From NCBI RefSeq assembly GCF_000293805.1, contig NZ_AMBZ01000005.1:186001-250000 (forward strand): DNA of 64,000 bases, written 5' to 3'. Below are positions 17,533 to 26,737 of this stretch, in pieces (position 1 is the stretch's first letter; each line of letters begins with the position of its first letter). This DNA comes from Paenibacillus alvei DSM 29 (GTDB taxonomy: Bacteria; Bacillota; Bacilli; Paenibacillales; Paenibacillaceae). The notes beneath the pieces are model-generated. The model had not been told where the DNA came from and made no database searches. It worked only from the letters and a program-made list of their open reading frames with translations. A program made the position numbers and the translations under genes.

Positions 17533-18507
17533 ATGCGGCTATACTATATCGCTTCCGGTTATCGGAGGCCAATTGATATCCTCGATAATGCGCTTATGAA
17601 GGCTCTGTATGGTCAGAGTCATGAGAGTAAAATATTTCTGTTAAATCGCGCACCTCTTCAGCAGCTTCTTCCCGATATTCGCGAATTCAAGCCTGAGTTC
17701 GTCTTGACTCTATGCGGTCCGCGCTCTTTTTTGCCTGTGGATCTTGTGCGCAGCATTCGGAGAATGGGCAGTCCGATTGGCGTATGGTTCGTTGATGATC
17801 CCTATGCTATCGACAATGCACTGCAGGTAGCTGCCGAGTATGATATCATTTTCACCATTGATTCTGGCTGTGTTCCATACTATGAGCGTCATGGCTGCAA
17901 GCGAGTGCACCACTTGCCGCTCGGAACAGACACGGACATTTTCCGTCCTTTCACGTCTCATCCTTCCTATGAAAGCGACGTTTGCTTTATTGGAACGGGA
18001 TACGACAACAGGTTGCGAATGATGCAGCAAATGATGAAAGAGCTTGATCCTACCTTGCGCGTGAAGCTTGTCGGCCATTTCTGGGACACGGTAAATTGGT
18101 CAGGCGGATGTGTTCCCCATCTTCGCACGAAGTGGGTCAACTTCTCAGAAACGCCCCGTTATTACAACGGCGCGAAGCTGGTGCTGAATATTCATCGCAG
18201 CGAAGATGATACGCTAATTGATAAAAATAAGACAGGTGCGCCAGGCCACACGATTAACAATCGCACATTCGATATTGCTGCATGCCAAAGTTTGCAGCTG
18301 ATTGATTATCGTCCTGATCTTCACTTGTTCTATGAACCGGGTAAGGAGTTGATATGCTTCGAATCGCCGAAGGAATGTGCCGAACTTATTCATAAGTACA
18401 TTTATGAGGAAGCCGAACGCAATTCTATTGCCTCGAAGGGATATGAACGAACCCGGGCAGAGCATACGTTTGCGAAGCGGCTGAAGCAATTGCTAGCTTG
18501 GGTATGA
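17533..18507 (+). CDS. CgeB-like glycosyltransferase (spore maturation type)
   Basis: 324 residues. Matches the CgeB family: DUF3880-like N-terminal half with VWFVDDPYAIDNA (about residue 82) and FTIDSGCVPYYERHG, and a C-terminal glycosyltransferase part with CFIGTGYDNRLRMM, NGAKLVLNIHR, GHTINNRTFDIAACQSLQL and YEPGKELICF. In B. subtilis CgeB is linked to the outermost spore layer; homologues glycosylate surface proteins. ATG has GAGGAGGGG 4-5 bases upstream. Placed next to a Cys-rich surface-type protein gene and the large glycan locus, so modification of the spore surface is a reasonable inference. Confidence 0.8.
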   Translation: MRLYYIASGYRRPIDILDNALMKALYGQSHESKIFLLNRAPLQQLLPDIREFKPEFVLTLCGPRSFLPVDLVRSIRRMGSPIGVWFVDDPYAIDNALQVAAEYDIIFTIDSGCVPYYERHGCKRVHHLPLGTDTDIFRPFTSHPSYESDVCFIGTGYDNRLRMMQQMMKELDPTLRVKLVGHFWDTVNWSGGCVPHLRTKWVNFSETPRYYNGAKLVLNIHRSEDDTLIDKNKTGAPGHTINNRTFDIAACQSLQLIDYRPDLHLFYEPGKELICFESPKECAELIHKYIYEEAERNSIASKGYERTRAEHTFAKRLKQLLAWV

Positions 18508-18687
18508 AGTGTGAATGTGGACGACGATAGTTTGCATTCATTTCTTTTGGGATGCGAGTAAGTTTCCTATCAGCTTTGCTATATCTTATGATGCAGGTGC
18601 CAAAATCTTGAGAGACAATTGCCTCATGGAAGAAGAAATGTGCAGTAAGCCCGTTGATAGACACCTATAGTAGGCATGCAGCCAAGC

Positions 18688-19035
18688 TTATCCTTTGACA
18701 AATGACTCCACAATCCCCGCTGCACCAGCAATCGCAAGTAGAAGAATGACGGGAAAAGCATAGGTTGGTATAAGGAGATAACAGACCGTGACAAGGGCCG
18801 CCGACCATACCCCTGTGCACCAATAACAGGTAAGGAGCTTGCGCATAAATGCATGGAAACGGCCGCCTTTTTCATCAATTACGGCGAATATAGCTCCATT
18901 TTCATCCGTGTGAAACCGCTCCTCTACAAATGGCTTACGAATAAATGAGGTTATTTCATCAAACACGATAAGTCTGGTTAGGCGATAGCTCGCCAAGATA
19001 AGCAATATAAAAGATAACCATGTGATGTCCTGCAT
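18688..19035 (-). CDS. DUF1360 family membrane protein
   Basis: 115 residues. N-terminal membrane segment (TWLSFILLILASYRLTRLIV), a soluble part with RLTRLIVFDEITSFIRKPF and CYWCTGVW, then two C-terminal membrane helices (VWSAALVTVCYLL, FPVILLLAIAGAAGI). The RLTRL and CxWCxGxW patterns are typical of DUF1360, a family common in Bacillales and tied to sporulation in some. ATG 19035 has AAGGAGG 7 bases upstream. Biochemical role unknown. Confidence 0.8.
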   Translation of the reverse strand: MQDITWLSFILLILASYRLTRLIVFDEITSFIRKPFVEERFHTDENGAIFAVIDEKGGRFHAFMRKLLTCYWCTGVWSAALVTVCYLLIPTYAFPVILLLAIAGAAGIVESFVKG

Positions 19036-19190
19036 ATGGAGTCCTCCTTAACCGCTCGTATTGCTCTTCGATCAGTTTCATTGTATGGACTTCTTGAGTC
19101 GGATAGAACCGTTCCCTATCACTGCCTTGGACATTACATAGTGCTGCCCATCCATTGCAGCGGGAACAAGAAGGAGGTAGATTCAGATTC

Positions 19191-19565
19191 ATGCATGCAC
19201 TTCCCATTATCGCTACCGAGGAGCAGCTCATTCATACGATTCAGCAGTCAGATGAACGACCATTGTGGTTATTTAAGTACAGTTCGAACTGCGGCTCAAG
19301 CAGAATCGCCCATATCGCTCTGAATCAATTTTTGACCAAATATCCACACTTATCTTCTCGATTCTCCTTTGCTGTCGTTCGTGTCTTAGAAGAAAAGGCG
19401 TTATCGGAGAAAGTCACAAAAATTCTTGAGATTCCCCATAAATCCCCACAGATACTGCTCGTCCACAAACAAAAGGTTGTATGGAATTCATCTCATCAGC
19501 AGATTAACTCCTTACAGTTGTCACAGCTTGCACAGCATTTTTTGCAGCAGCATCCTACTATTTAA
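19191..19565 (+). CDS. YtxJ-like bacillithiol-system redox protein (DUF2847)
   Basis: 124 residues, thioredoxin fold. WLFKYSSNCGSSRIAHIAL matches the active-site region of YtxJ (KHSxxCPIS in typical members), here with a single Cys followed by Gly, so monothiol chemistry is expected. SRFSFAVVRVLEEKALSEKV and IPHKSPQILLVHKQKVVWNS give the C-terminal strands, including the cis-Pro-like SPQ. YtxJ members are proposed bacilliredoxins that remove bacillithiol from proteins. The ATG at 19191 has GGAGGT 12 bases before it. It diverges from DUF1360. Confidence 0.8.
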   Translation: MHALPIIATEEQLIHTIQQSDERPLWLFKYSSNCGSSRIAHIALNQFLTKYPHLSSRFSFAVVRVLEEKALSEKVTKILEIPHKSPQILLVHKQKVVWNSSHQQINSLQLSQLAQHFLQQHPTI

Positions 19566-19605
19566 CCCCTGGGTGCTGGCTGATTTCGATATGGAGGATC
19601 AACCT

Positions 19606-19654
19606 AAAAACCGTCAGGAAGGAGGAATGCTATCCCCTCTTCCTGACGGTTTTT
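19606..19654. terminator. Bidirectional intrinsic terminator
   Basis: A 16-base perfect inverted repeat (19606-19621 with 19639-19654) reading AAAAACCGTCAGGAAG / CTTCCTGACGGTTTTT, between the YtxJ gene and selD, which converge. Confidence 0.9.
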
Positions 19655-19668
19655 ATCTGCCTCTGCAA

Positions 19669-20736
19669 TTAGCCGACAAAGCTGCCCTCTACATGAATGT
19701 GTCCAGGATGATCGGCCACTACTTCACCAATGCACACCGCTTCAACGCCTCGCGCCCGCATGTCGCGAATCATGGCTTCCGTATCCGCAGCCGCAACGGA
19801 TAAGAGAAGTCCGCCCGATGTTACGGCATCACACAGCATCCACTGTGCAATCTCGTCCAATCGTTCATCGAACTCAACTTTATCTTTCACATGGTTGTAA
19901 TTATTTTTCGTCCCGCCCGGTACAGCTCCGCTTTCTGCCAATTCCCGTACACGAGGCAAGAACGGCACTTGCTCCGCATAAATGACAAGACCTGCTTCGC
20001 TGCCAGATGCCATTTCTGTACTATGACCAAGCAGACCAAACCCTGTCACATCTGTACAAGCATGAACATCATATCCAGCCATGACTTCAGCAGCCGTTTT
20101 GTTCAGTGTCGCCATGGTACGAGTAACAAGCTCAACCTCTTCTGGCTGCAACAGCTCGCGCTTTAAAGATGTCGTCATAATTCCGACGCCTATCGGCTTT
20201 GTGAGCACCAGCTTATCCCCTGGCTTGGCACCCGCATTCGTCAGTACCTTCTCTGGATGAATAATACCAGTTACCGCCATGCCAAACTTCGGTTCCGCAT
20301 CATCAATGGAGTGGCCGCCAACGAGCGTCGCTCCTGCTTCCTTCACTTTATCGCCAGCTCCGCGCAAGATGTCCGCCAAAATGGACTTGTCCAGCTTCGA
20401 TATCGGGAAAGCCACGATATTAAGTGCCGTTAGCGGCTTGCCGCCCATTGCGTATATGTCACTAAGAGCATTCGCAGCAGCGACCTGACCGAACGAATAC
20501 GCGTCGTCAACAATTGGTGTAAAGAAATCAACAGTTTGAACCAATGCCATCTCGTCATTTAAGCGATATACACCTGCATCATCGCTTGTATCTAGGCCAA
20601 CAATTAAATCCGGATGCTTTTCTGCCTGCGGAAGCATGCGCAATACCTGCGACAGATCGGCCGGGCCTATTTTACAGCCGCATCCTCCTTTGCTTGACAA
20701 GGTAGTCAATCGCACCTTTGATTGTTGTTCGTCCAT
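19669..20736 (-). CDS. selD: Selenide, water dikinase (selenophosphate synthetase)
   Basis: 355 residues from ATG 20736 (GGGAGG 8 bases upstream). Makes selenophosphate from selenide and ATP for selenocysteine or 2-selenouridine tRNA. Seen: GGCGCKIGP at about residues 17-25 with the active-site Cys (normal Cys, no in-frame TGA) and the neighbouring Lys, TSDDAGVYRL, VQTVDFFTPIVDD with metal-binding Asp, ANALSDIYAMGGKPLTALNI, and GGHSIDDAEPKFGMAVTG. Length is usual. No selA, selB, tRNA-Sec or mnmH is in the window, so its use cannot be seen here. Confidence 0.93.
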   Translation of the reverse strand: MDEQQSKVRLTTLSSKGGCGCKIGPADLSQVLRMLPQAEKHPDLIVGLDTSDDAGVYRLNDEMALVQTVDFFTPIVDDAYSFGQVAAANALSDIYAMGGKPLTALNIVAFPISKLDKSILADILRGAGDKVKEAGATLVGGHSIDDAEPKFGMAVTGIIHPEKVLTNAGAKPGDKLVLTKPIGVGIMTTSLKRELLQPEEVELVTRTMATLNKTAAEVMAGYDVHACTDVTGFGLLGHSTEMASGSEAGLVIYAEQVPFLPRVRELAESGAVPGGTKNNYNHVKDKVEFDERLDEIAQWMLCDAVTSGGLLLSVAAADTEAMIRDMRARGVEAVCIGEVVADHPGHIHVEGSFVG

Positions 20737-20884
20737 CCCTGTATCCTCCCATCGCATTCAGCGAATTTCTTCCATTCGTGCGTGTTCATATATCCTCTAC
20801 TATTGTAACATATCCGCACAATGCGATCGTTCATATAGGCATACAAGCTGGTTTCACAAACTTGACCATTCGCCAGTAAAGCAA

Positions 20885-20925
20885 AAGCTGCCCCTATGGC
20901 CAATTAATAGCCATCTGGGCAGCTT
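20885..20925 (-). terminator. Terminator after leuA
   Basis: AAGCTGCCC (20885-20893) pairs with GGGCAGCTT (20917-20925) with an inner ATGGC/GCCAT pairing; on the minus strand it ends in a short T run. It sits 25 bases after the leuA stop and closes the ilv-leu operon as seen here; leuC, leuD and leuB are not next to it. Confidence 0.7.
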
Positions 20926-20949
20926 CTATAATTACTGATTGTTAATCAC

Positions 20950-22500
20950 TTATACAAGGCCGATTTTATCTCGACGGCTGGCTGCACCTTGCTTGCGCTT
21001 CTCGATCAGTCGGTTGAGCGCATCTACGTAAGCGCGGGCGCTTGCTTCCAAAATGTCAGTGCTTACACCACGACCGAGGGCTGAGATATCATTCTGTGCC
21101 AGCACAACATGAACTTCACCAAGCGCATCCTTACCATGCGTTACGGATTTAATGGAATAGTCAACGAGTTCCACATTCTCCTGCGTTGCCTTGTCAATCG
21201 CTTTGTAAATTCCATCAACAGAACCATTGCCCTCCGATTCTTCCTCAAGCACATTCCCTTCCCATGTAACGATGCGCACTTTCGCAGCCGGAATCGCTTG
21301 GTTCCCGTATGCGACATATATCGTTTCGAGCGAATACACTTCTGGCGTGTCGATAAGCTTCTCTTCGATCATCGCACGAATGTCCTCATCAGATACTTCC
21401 TTCTTCTTATCAGCCAGATCCTTGAATTGGGCAAACGCCTTGTTCAGATGCTCTTCATCCAAATCATATCCAAGATCAATCAGCTTCTCGCGGAAGGCAT
21501 GACGGCCAGAATGCTTTCCAAGCACGAGCTTGCTTTCCTTGAGACCAATTGTTTCTGGCGTAATAATTTCATACGTTGAACGTTCCTTCAGCATGCCATC
21601 CTGATGAATGCCGGATTCATGCGCGAAAGCATTAGCGCCTACAATTGCTTTATTGCCTGGTATCGGCATGCCCGTCAGCTTGCTGACAAGGCGGCTCGTA
21701 CGCGCAATTTCGGACAACACGAGCGAAGTTTTCGCCTGATAGAAGCTTGATCTCGTATCAAGCGCCAATGCAACTTCCTCAAGCGCGGTATTGCCTGCAC
21801 GCTCTCCGATGCCATTGATCGTGCCTTCAATCTGATCTGCACCATTCAATATCGCAGCAAGCGCATTCGCCGTCGCCATTCCCAAATCATCATGACAATG
21901 AGCACTTAGCTGAATCGTCTCAATTCCCGATACATTCTCCTTCAGCGTCTTGAAAATATTGCCATACTCGTACGGCGTCAAATATCCAACCGTATCCGGT
22001 ATATTCACAACGGTAGCCCCAGCTTTAATCGCCATCTCTGTAACTTGACACAAGAAATCGAGCTCCGTACGGCCCGCATCCTCTGGAGAGAATTCAATTT
22101 TGCTAAAGTACTTCTTGGCATAACGAATCGCCGCTTCAGCCGTCTCCAGCACCTGCTCCTTCTCCATACGCAGCTTATGCTTGCGGTGAATAGGCGAGGA
22201 AGCGAGGAAGAGATGCAAGCAAGCATCCTCTGCACCCTTCAGCGCCTCATACGCAGCATCAATATCCGGAATACGCGATCGGGACAGACCGACAATCGTC
22301 GATTGCTTCACCGCTTTTGCCACTGCATTCACAGCTGCCAAGTCACCAGGAGATGCCGCAGGGAATCCCGCTTCGATACGGTCGATTCCTAAGCGCTCTA
22401 ATTGAAGCGCGATTTCGAGCTTCTCCTTCGTATTTAGGTTCACGCCAGGGGACTGCTCTCCATCCCGAAGCGTCGTGTCAAAAATATAAATTTTGCGCAT
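20950..22500 (-). CDS. leuA: 2-isopropylmalate synthase
   Basis: 516 residues. Condenses acetyl-CoA and 2-ketoisovalerate in the first step of leucine synthesis. Seen: [18 protein letters not shown] at about residues 6-23 (catalytic Asp/Arg of the DRE-TIM class), [18 protein letters not shown] (metal His ligands), [15 protein letters not shown], and a C-terminal regulatory leucine-binding domain of normal length. The start is ATG 22500 with GGAGGT 7 bases upstream. Cotranscribed with ilvC upstream, though an inverted repeat lies between them. Confidence 0.95.
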   Translation of the reverse strand: MRKIYIFDTTLRDGEQSPGVNLNTKEKLEIALQLERLGIDRIEAGFPAASPGDLAAVNAVAKAVKQSTIVGLSRSRIPDIDAAYEALKGAEDACLHLFLASSPIHRKHKLRMEKEQVLETAEAAIRYAKKYFSKIEFSPEDAGRTELDFLCQVTEMAIKAGATVVNIPDTVGYLTPYEYGNIFKTLKENVSGIETIQLSAHCHDDLGMATANALAAILNGADQIEGTINGIGERAGNTALEEVALALDTRSSFYQAKTSLVLSEIARTSRLVSKLTGMPIPGNKAIVGANAFAHESGIHQDGMLKERSTYEIITPETIGLKESKLVLGKHSGRHAFREKLIDLGYDLDEEHLNKAFAQFKDLADKKKEVSDEDIRAMIEEKLIDTPEVYSLETIYVAYGNQAIPAAKVRIVTWEGNVLEEESEGNGSVDGIYKAIDKATQENVELVDYSIKSVTHGKDALGEVHVVLAQNDISALGRGVSTDILEASARAYVDALNRLIEKRKQGAASRRDKIGLV

Positions 22501-22548
22501 CGTCTGCACCTCCTTCTTTCGTCTTTAGGGCTTTATATTTATCAGTCT

Positions 22549-22606
22549 ATGTTCAAAAAGTCCATTGATAGCACCGAAAAGGCTGCCGAACGGACTTTTT
22601 GAACAT
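22549..22606 (-). repeat. 15-bp inverted repeat between ilvC and leuA
   Basis: ATGTTCAAAAAGTCC (22549-22563) and its exact reverse complement (22592-22606) flank a 28-base loop. On the minus strand the second arm reads GGACTTTTTGAACAT, like an A/T-tailed terminator or attenuator within the operon. It may lower leuA expression relative to ilvC, or act as an RNA-stability hairpin. Confidence 0.6.
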
Positions 22607-22639
22607 CATGTTGTGTAATTGCTTTTCAATTGTTATTCT

Positions 22640-23656
<1,017 letters not shown>

Positions 23657-23816
23657 CTATATAAATGGTTTGTGTAGTAATTCCCCCGAATGAGGCGGGT
23701 ATTTCAAGAGACAATCCCTTGTTCTACCGGCATCTTCTTACTTGTCCCCTGAGAGACCCCCTCATTCGGAGTTTTATTCTATGGCATACAATTATGAAAT
23801 AAGTCCAACTTGCTGC

Positions 23817-24317
23817 TTACTTATCTGTCACTTGTCCGCGAATCAAGGCCGTAACGCCCGTACGGTTAATCTCACGAATTCCGTATGGCTCCAGCAATTG
23901 AATCATTGCCTCGATCTTCTGCGATTCTCCTACAACCTGCACCATCAGCGTACTTGGACCAATGTCGACGATAGATGCTCGGAACGTTTCTACGACGCCA
24001 AGAATCTCTGGACGCACATGCGGTTCAGCCTTCACCTTAATGAGTGCAAGCTCACGAGCAACCATCGGCTGAGAGCTCAAGTTAATTACCTTGATCACGT
24101 CAACAATCTTATACAGTTGCTTCTCAATCTGCTCCAGCATCTGATCATCTCCTGTGGTCACAATGACCATGCGGGAGAGACCTTGCTCCTCAGAAGCACC
24201 TACGGTAATGCTTTCAATGTTGAATCCTCTGCGACCAAATAGACCGGAAACACGCTGCAGAACACCTGGCTGATCGTTCACGATGACGGCTATAGTATGT
24301 TTGGTTATGTTCATCAT
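23817..24317 (-). CDS. ilvN: Acetolactate synthase small (regulatory) subunit
   Basis: 166 residues. HTIAVIVNDQPGVLQRVSGLF starts an N-terminal ACT domain (residues about 6-80) that binds valine and confers feedback inhibition on IlvB; the C-terminal ALS_ss_C domain has SIVDIGPSTLMVQVVGES. The gene overlaps the ilvB stop (ATG at 24317 over TGA at 24314-24316), so translation is coupled, as expected for subunits that bind each other. Also called ilvH in Bacillales. Confidence 0.95.
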   Translation of the reverse strand: MMNITKHTIAVIVNDQPGVLQRVSGLFGRRGFNIESITVGASEEQGLSRMVIVTTGDDQMLEQIEKQLYKIVDVIKVINLSSQPMVARELALIKVKAEPHVRPEILGVVETFRASIVDIGPSTLMVQVVGESQKIEAMIQLLEPYGIREINRTGVTALIRGQVTDK

Positions 24318-26059
24318 TCACAATCCCCCATTATCATTTGGTCAATCGTGCAGCCCTGCGTAACCATCGGGTACACATTCTCATACTTGCGAACAACGAA
24401 TTCAACAACTGCTGGCCCCGGCGTATTCAACGCCTCCTGCCATGCCCGTTCTGCTTCCTCCTTATTCGTCGCACGGAAGCCTCTTACTCCATAAGCCTCC
24501 GCAAGCTTCACGAAGTCAGGGCTTCCAGCCAAGTCTATATGGCTGTATCGATTGTCATAGATAATTTCCTGCCACTGGCGAACCATGCCAAGTACGCGAT
24601 TATTAATAATGGCTACCTTAACCGGAATATTGTTAATCGCACAGATCGCAAGTTCCTGCGCACACATTTGCATGCCGCCATCGCCATTGATGGAAACCAC
24701 CGTCCGATCCGGGAAGGCCATCTGAGCGCCAATCGCGGAAGGGAAGCCGAAGCCCATTGTTCCAAGTCCGCCGGATGTAATCCAGGAGCGCGGATGATTG
24801 AAGCGGTAATATTGCGCTGACCACATTTGATGCTGACCGACATCCGTCGTGACAATGGCCTCCCCTTTGGTCGTATCATTAATCAATTGGATAACCCATT
24901 GCGGCTTCAGTTCTTCATCAGAATCAATAAAGCGCAGCGGCATATCCGCCTTCATCTGCATAATGCGGGCACGCCACTCATCCGCTTGGTCTGCACGTGA
25001 TGCTGTCTTGTTCGCTAACTCCAGCGTCGTACGGATGTCGCCTACAATCGGAATGTCAGTCGGGACATTTTTGCCGATCTCTGCCGGGTCAATATCGATA
25101 TGGACAATTTTCGCATGGGGCGCGAAACCTTCGAGTTTCATGGTAACTCGGTCATCGAAGCGAGCACCTATATTGATTAGCAAATCCGCCTGCTGAATGG
25201 CATTGTTCGCGGTGTAAGTGCCGTGCATCCCCGGCATGCCCATCCACAGATCATGGCCGCTTGGGAAGCCGCCTAGTCCGAGCAGCGTCGTCGTAACTGG
25301 AATTTGCGTTTTGCTTACGAATTCATACAGTTCTTCATGCGCACCAGAATGAATGACTCCAGCCCCTGCGAGAATAACCGGAGACTTCGACTCTCCAATC
25401 GCTTTCAGCATCTTCTCAACTTGATATTTATTCGGCATAACGTTAGGGTTATAGCCGCGAATATTTACGTCCGATACCGGTTCGAACAGCGTCTTCGCCG
25501 CCGATACATCCTTCGGAATATCGATGAGAACCGGACCCTTGCGTCCTGTGTTCGCAATGTGGAACGCTTCGTGTATAACACGCGACAAATCCTTCACATC
25601 GCGTACCAGATAGCTATGTTTTGTAATCGGCATTGTGATGCCTGTAATATCTGCTTCCTGGAAGGCATCTGTACCAATCAAGCTCGTCGCTACGTTGCCT
25701 GTAATGACAACGAGCGGGACAGAATCCATATAGGCGGTCGCAATTCCCGTGACCAGGTTCGTTGCTCCTGGACCCGATGTCGCGATACATACGCCTACCT
25801 TGCCGCTCGCACGAGCGTAACCGTCCGCAGCATGAATGGCTCCTTGCTCGTGCCGGGTCAGAACGTGGTGGAAATCCTCACAGCCGTGCATAGCATCATA
25901 AATATAGAGCACCGCGCCGCCTGGATATCCGAACACACACTCCACACCTTCCAACAACAAGCTGCGAAGCAAAATATCCGAGCCTGTAATGACTTCAGGC
26001 TGCATCCATTTCTGTCTTAAATCTTCTTTAGACCTCATTGTCGTACGATGTGAGCTCAT
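24314..26059 (-). CDS. ilvB: Acetolactate synthase large (catalytic) subunit
   Basis: 581 residues. Condenses two pyruvates (or pyruvate with 2-ketobutyrate) with thiamine diphosphate, FAD and Mg. Seen: FGYPGGAVLYIYDAMH, TRHEQGAIHAADGYARASGK with the catalytic Glu, GPGATNLVTGIATAYMDSVP, and the ThDP-Mg motif NGDGGMQMCAQELAICAINN in the C-terminal third. ATG 26059 has AAGGAGG 7 bases upstream. First gene of the operon, preceded by a T-box leader that senses uncharged leucine tRNA. Confidence 0.96.
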   Translation of the reverse strand: MSSHRTTMRSKEDLRQKWMQPEVITGSDILLRSLLLEGVECVFGYPGGAVLYIYDAMHGCEDFHHVLTRHEQGAIHAADGYARASGKVGVCIATSGPGATNLVTGIATAYMDSVPLVVITGNVATSLIGTDAFQEADITGITMPITKHSYLVRDVKDLSRVIHEAFHIANTGRKGPVLIDIPKDVSAAKTLFEPVSDVNIRGYNPNVMPNKYQVEKMLKAIGESKSPVILAGAGVIHSGAHEELYEFVSKTQIPVTTTLLGLGGFPSGHDLWMGMPGMHGTYTANNAIQQADLLINIGARFDDRVTMKLEGFAPHAKIVHIDIDPAEIGKNVPTDIPIVGDIRTTLELANKTASRADQADEWRARIMQMKADMPLRFIDSDEELKPQWVIQLINDTTKGEAIVTTDVGQHQMWSAQYYRFNHPRSWITSGGLGTMGFGFPSAIGAQMAFPDRTVVSINGDGGMQMCAQELAICAINNIPVKVAIINNRVLGMVRQWQEIIYDNRYSHIDLAGSPDFVKLAEAYGVRGFRATNKEEAERAWQEALNTPGPAVVEFVVRKYENVYPMVTQGCTIDQMIMGDCE

Positions 26060-26201
26060 TCGACATCCTCCTTACGCATATTTACTCATTTCCACACTCG
26101 GGCTCTAGGTTACATTTGTGAAGATATGTTTCGCCTGGCCAGGCACATATACAGCTAACTCTTTGCATGAATCATCAAGAAATAAAAGAGCCAGCAAATG
26201 C

Positions 26202-26570
26202 AAAAAAACCTTCCATCCCCACGCAGCAAGCTGCTGCATTAGGGACGAAAGGTTGTGCTTCCGTGGTACCACCCGCATTCATCTCATATCTCGCGATATG
26301 AAATCTCAGCAAGTATTCGTATGCTCATAGGCAATAGCAAATACTCATAGCGTCTAACGCGCGCCTTACGATTCTCCCTACTCGCATGATAGAACGATAA
26401 TTCTAGCGTCCAATCATCTGTTCAGGAGAACAGCTCCGAGGTGAGCTCGCATATAAGGGGTTAAGGCATCGGTTTCAGCAGAACCTCCGACTGCTCTCTG
26501 TTCATAAGAGCCCTTACTACTTCGTCCTCTTCATTGCCGTTGGTATTATGTGACATGTTTCAAATGTTTA
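26202..26570 (-). promoter_or_regulatory. T-box riboswitch leader of the ilv-leu operon (leucine specifier)
   Basis: On the minus strand, 3' part: GCGGGTGGTACCACGG (26261-26276) is the T-box antiterminator core, followed by a terminator hairpin with CCTTTCGTCCC/GGGGATGGAAGG and a T run (26202-26254). The Stem I part lies at about 26420-26540 with the AGAGAGCAGTCGG and GCTGAAACCGATGCC elements. The specifier loop has GAGCTCACC; CTC (26445-26443) followed by A fits a leucine specifier, as in the B. subtilis ilv-leu leader. Uncharged tRNA-Leu pairing with TGGT of the core would prevent termination and turn the operon on. Confidence 0.88.
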
Positions 26571-26575
26571 GAAAC

Positions 26576-26604
26576 ATTATATGCCTCCACCTACCAGGAG
26601 TCAA
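26576..26604 (-). promoter_or_regulatory. Sigma-A promoter of the ilv-leu operon
   Basis: TTGACT at 26604-26599, a 17-base spacer, and TATAAT at 26581-26576 on the minus strand, so transcription would start at about 26569, just before the T-box leader. One mismatch to consensus. Confidence 0.85.
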
Positions 26605-26737
26605 TAGGGCATTCTTTATTTTTTGTTTTGTGAATCATTATGGATTACTGCAGATTTTTGCATGATTGTTCCTGTTTCCGCTCAGTGGACAGTTTATATC
26701 CGAACTTTTTGTTTTACAGATAAATAATATACGTTTT

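Noticed and set aside
19669-20736. Possible selenocysteine in SelD
   Set aside because: The active-site codon is an ordinary Cys codon and no in-frame TGA occurs.
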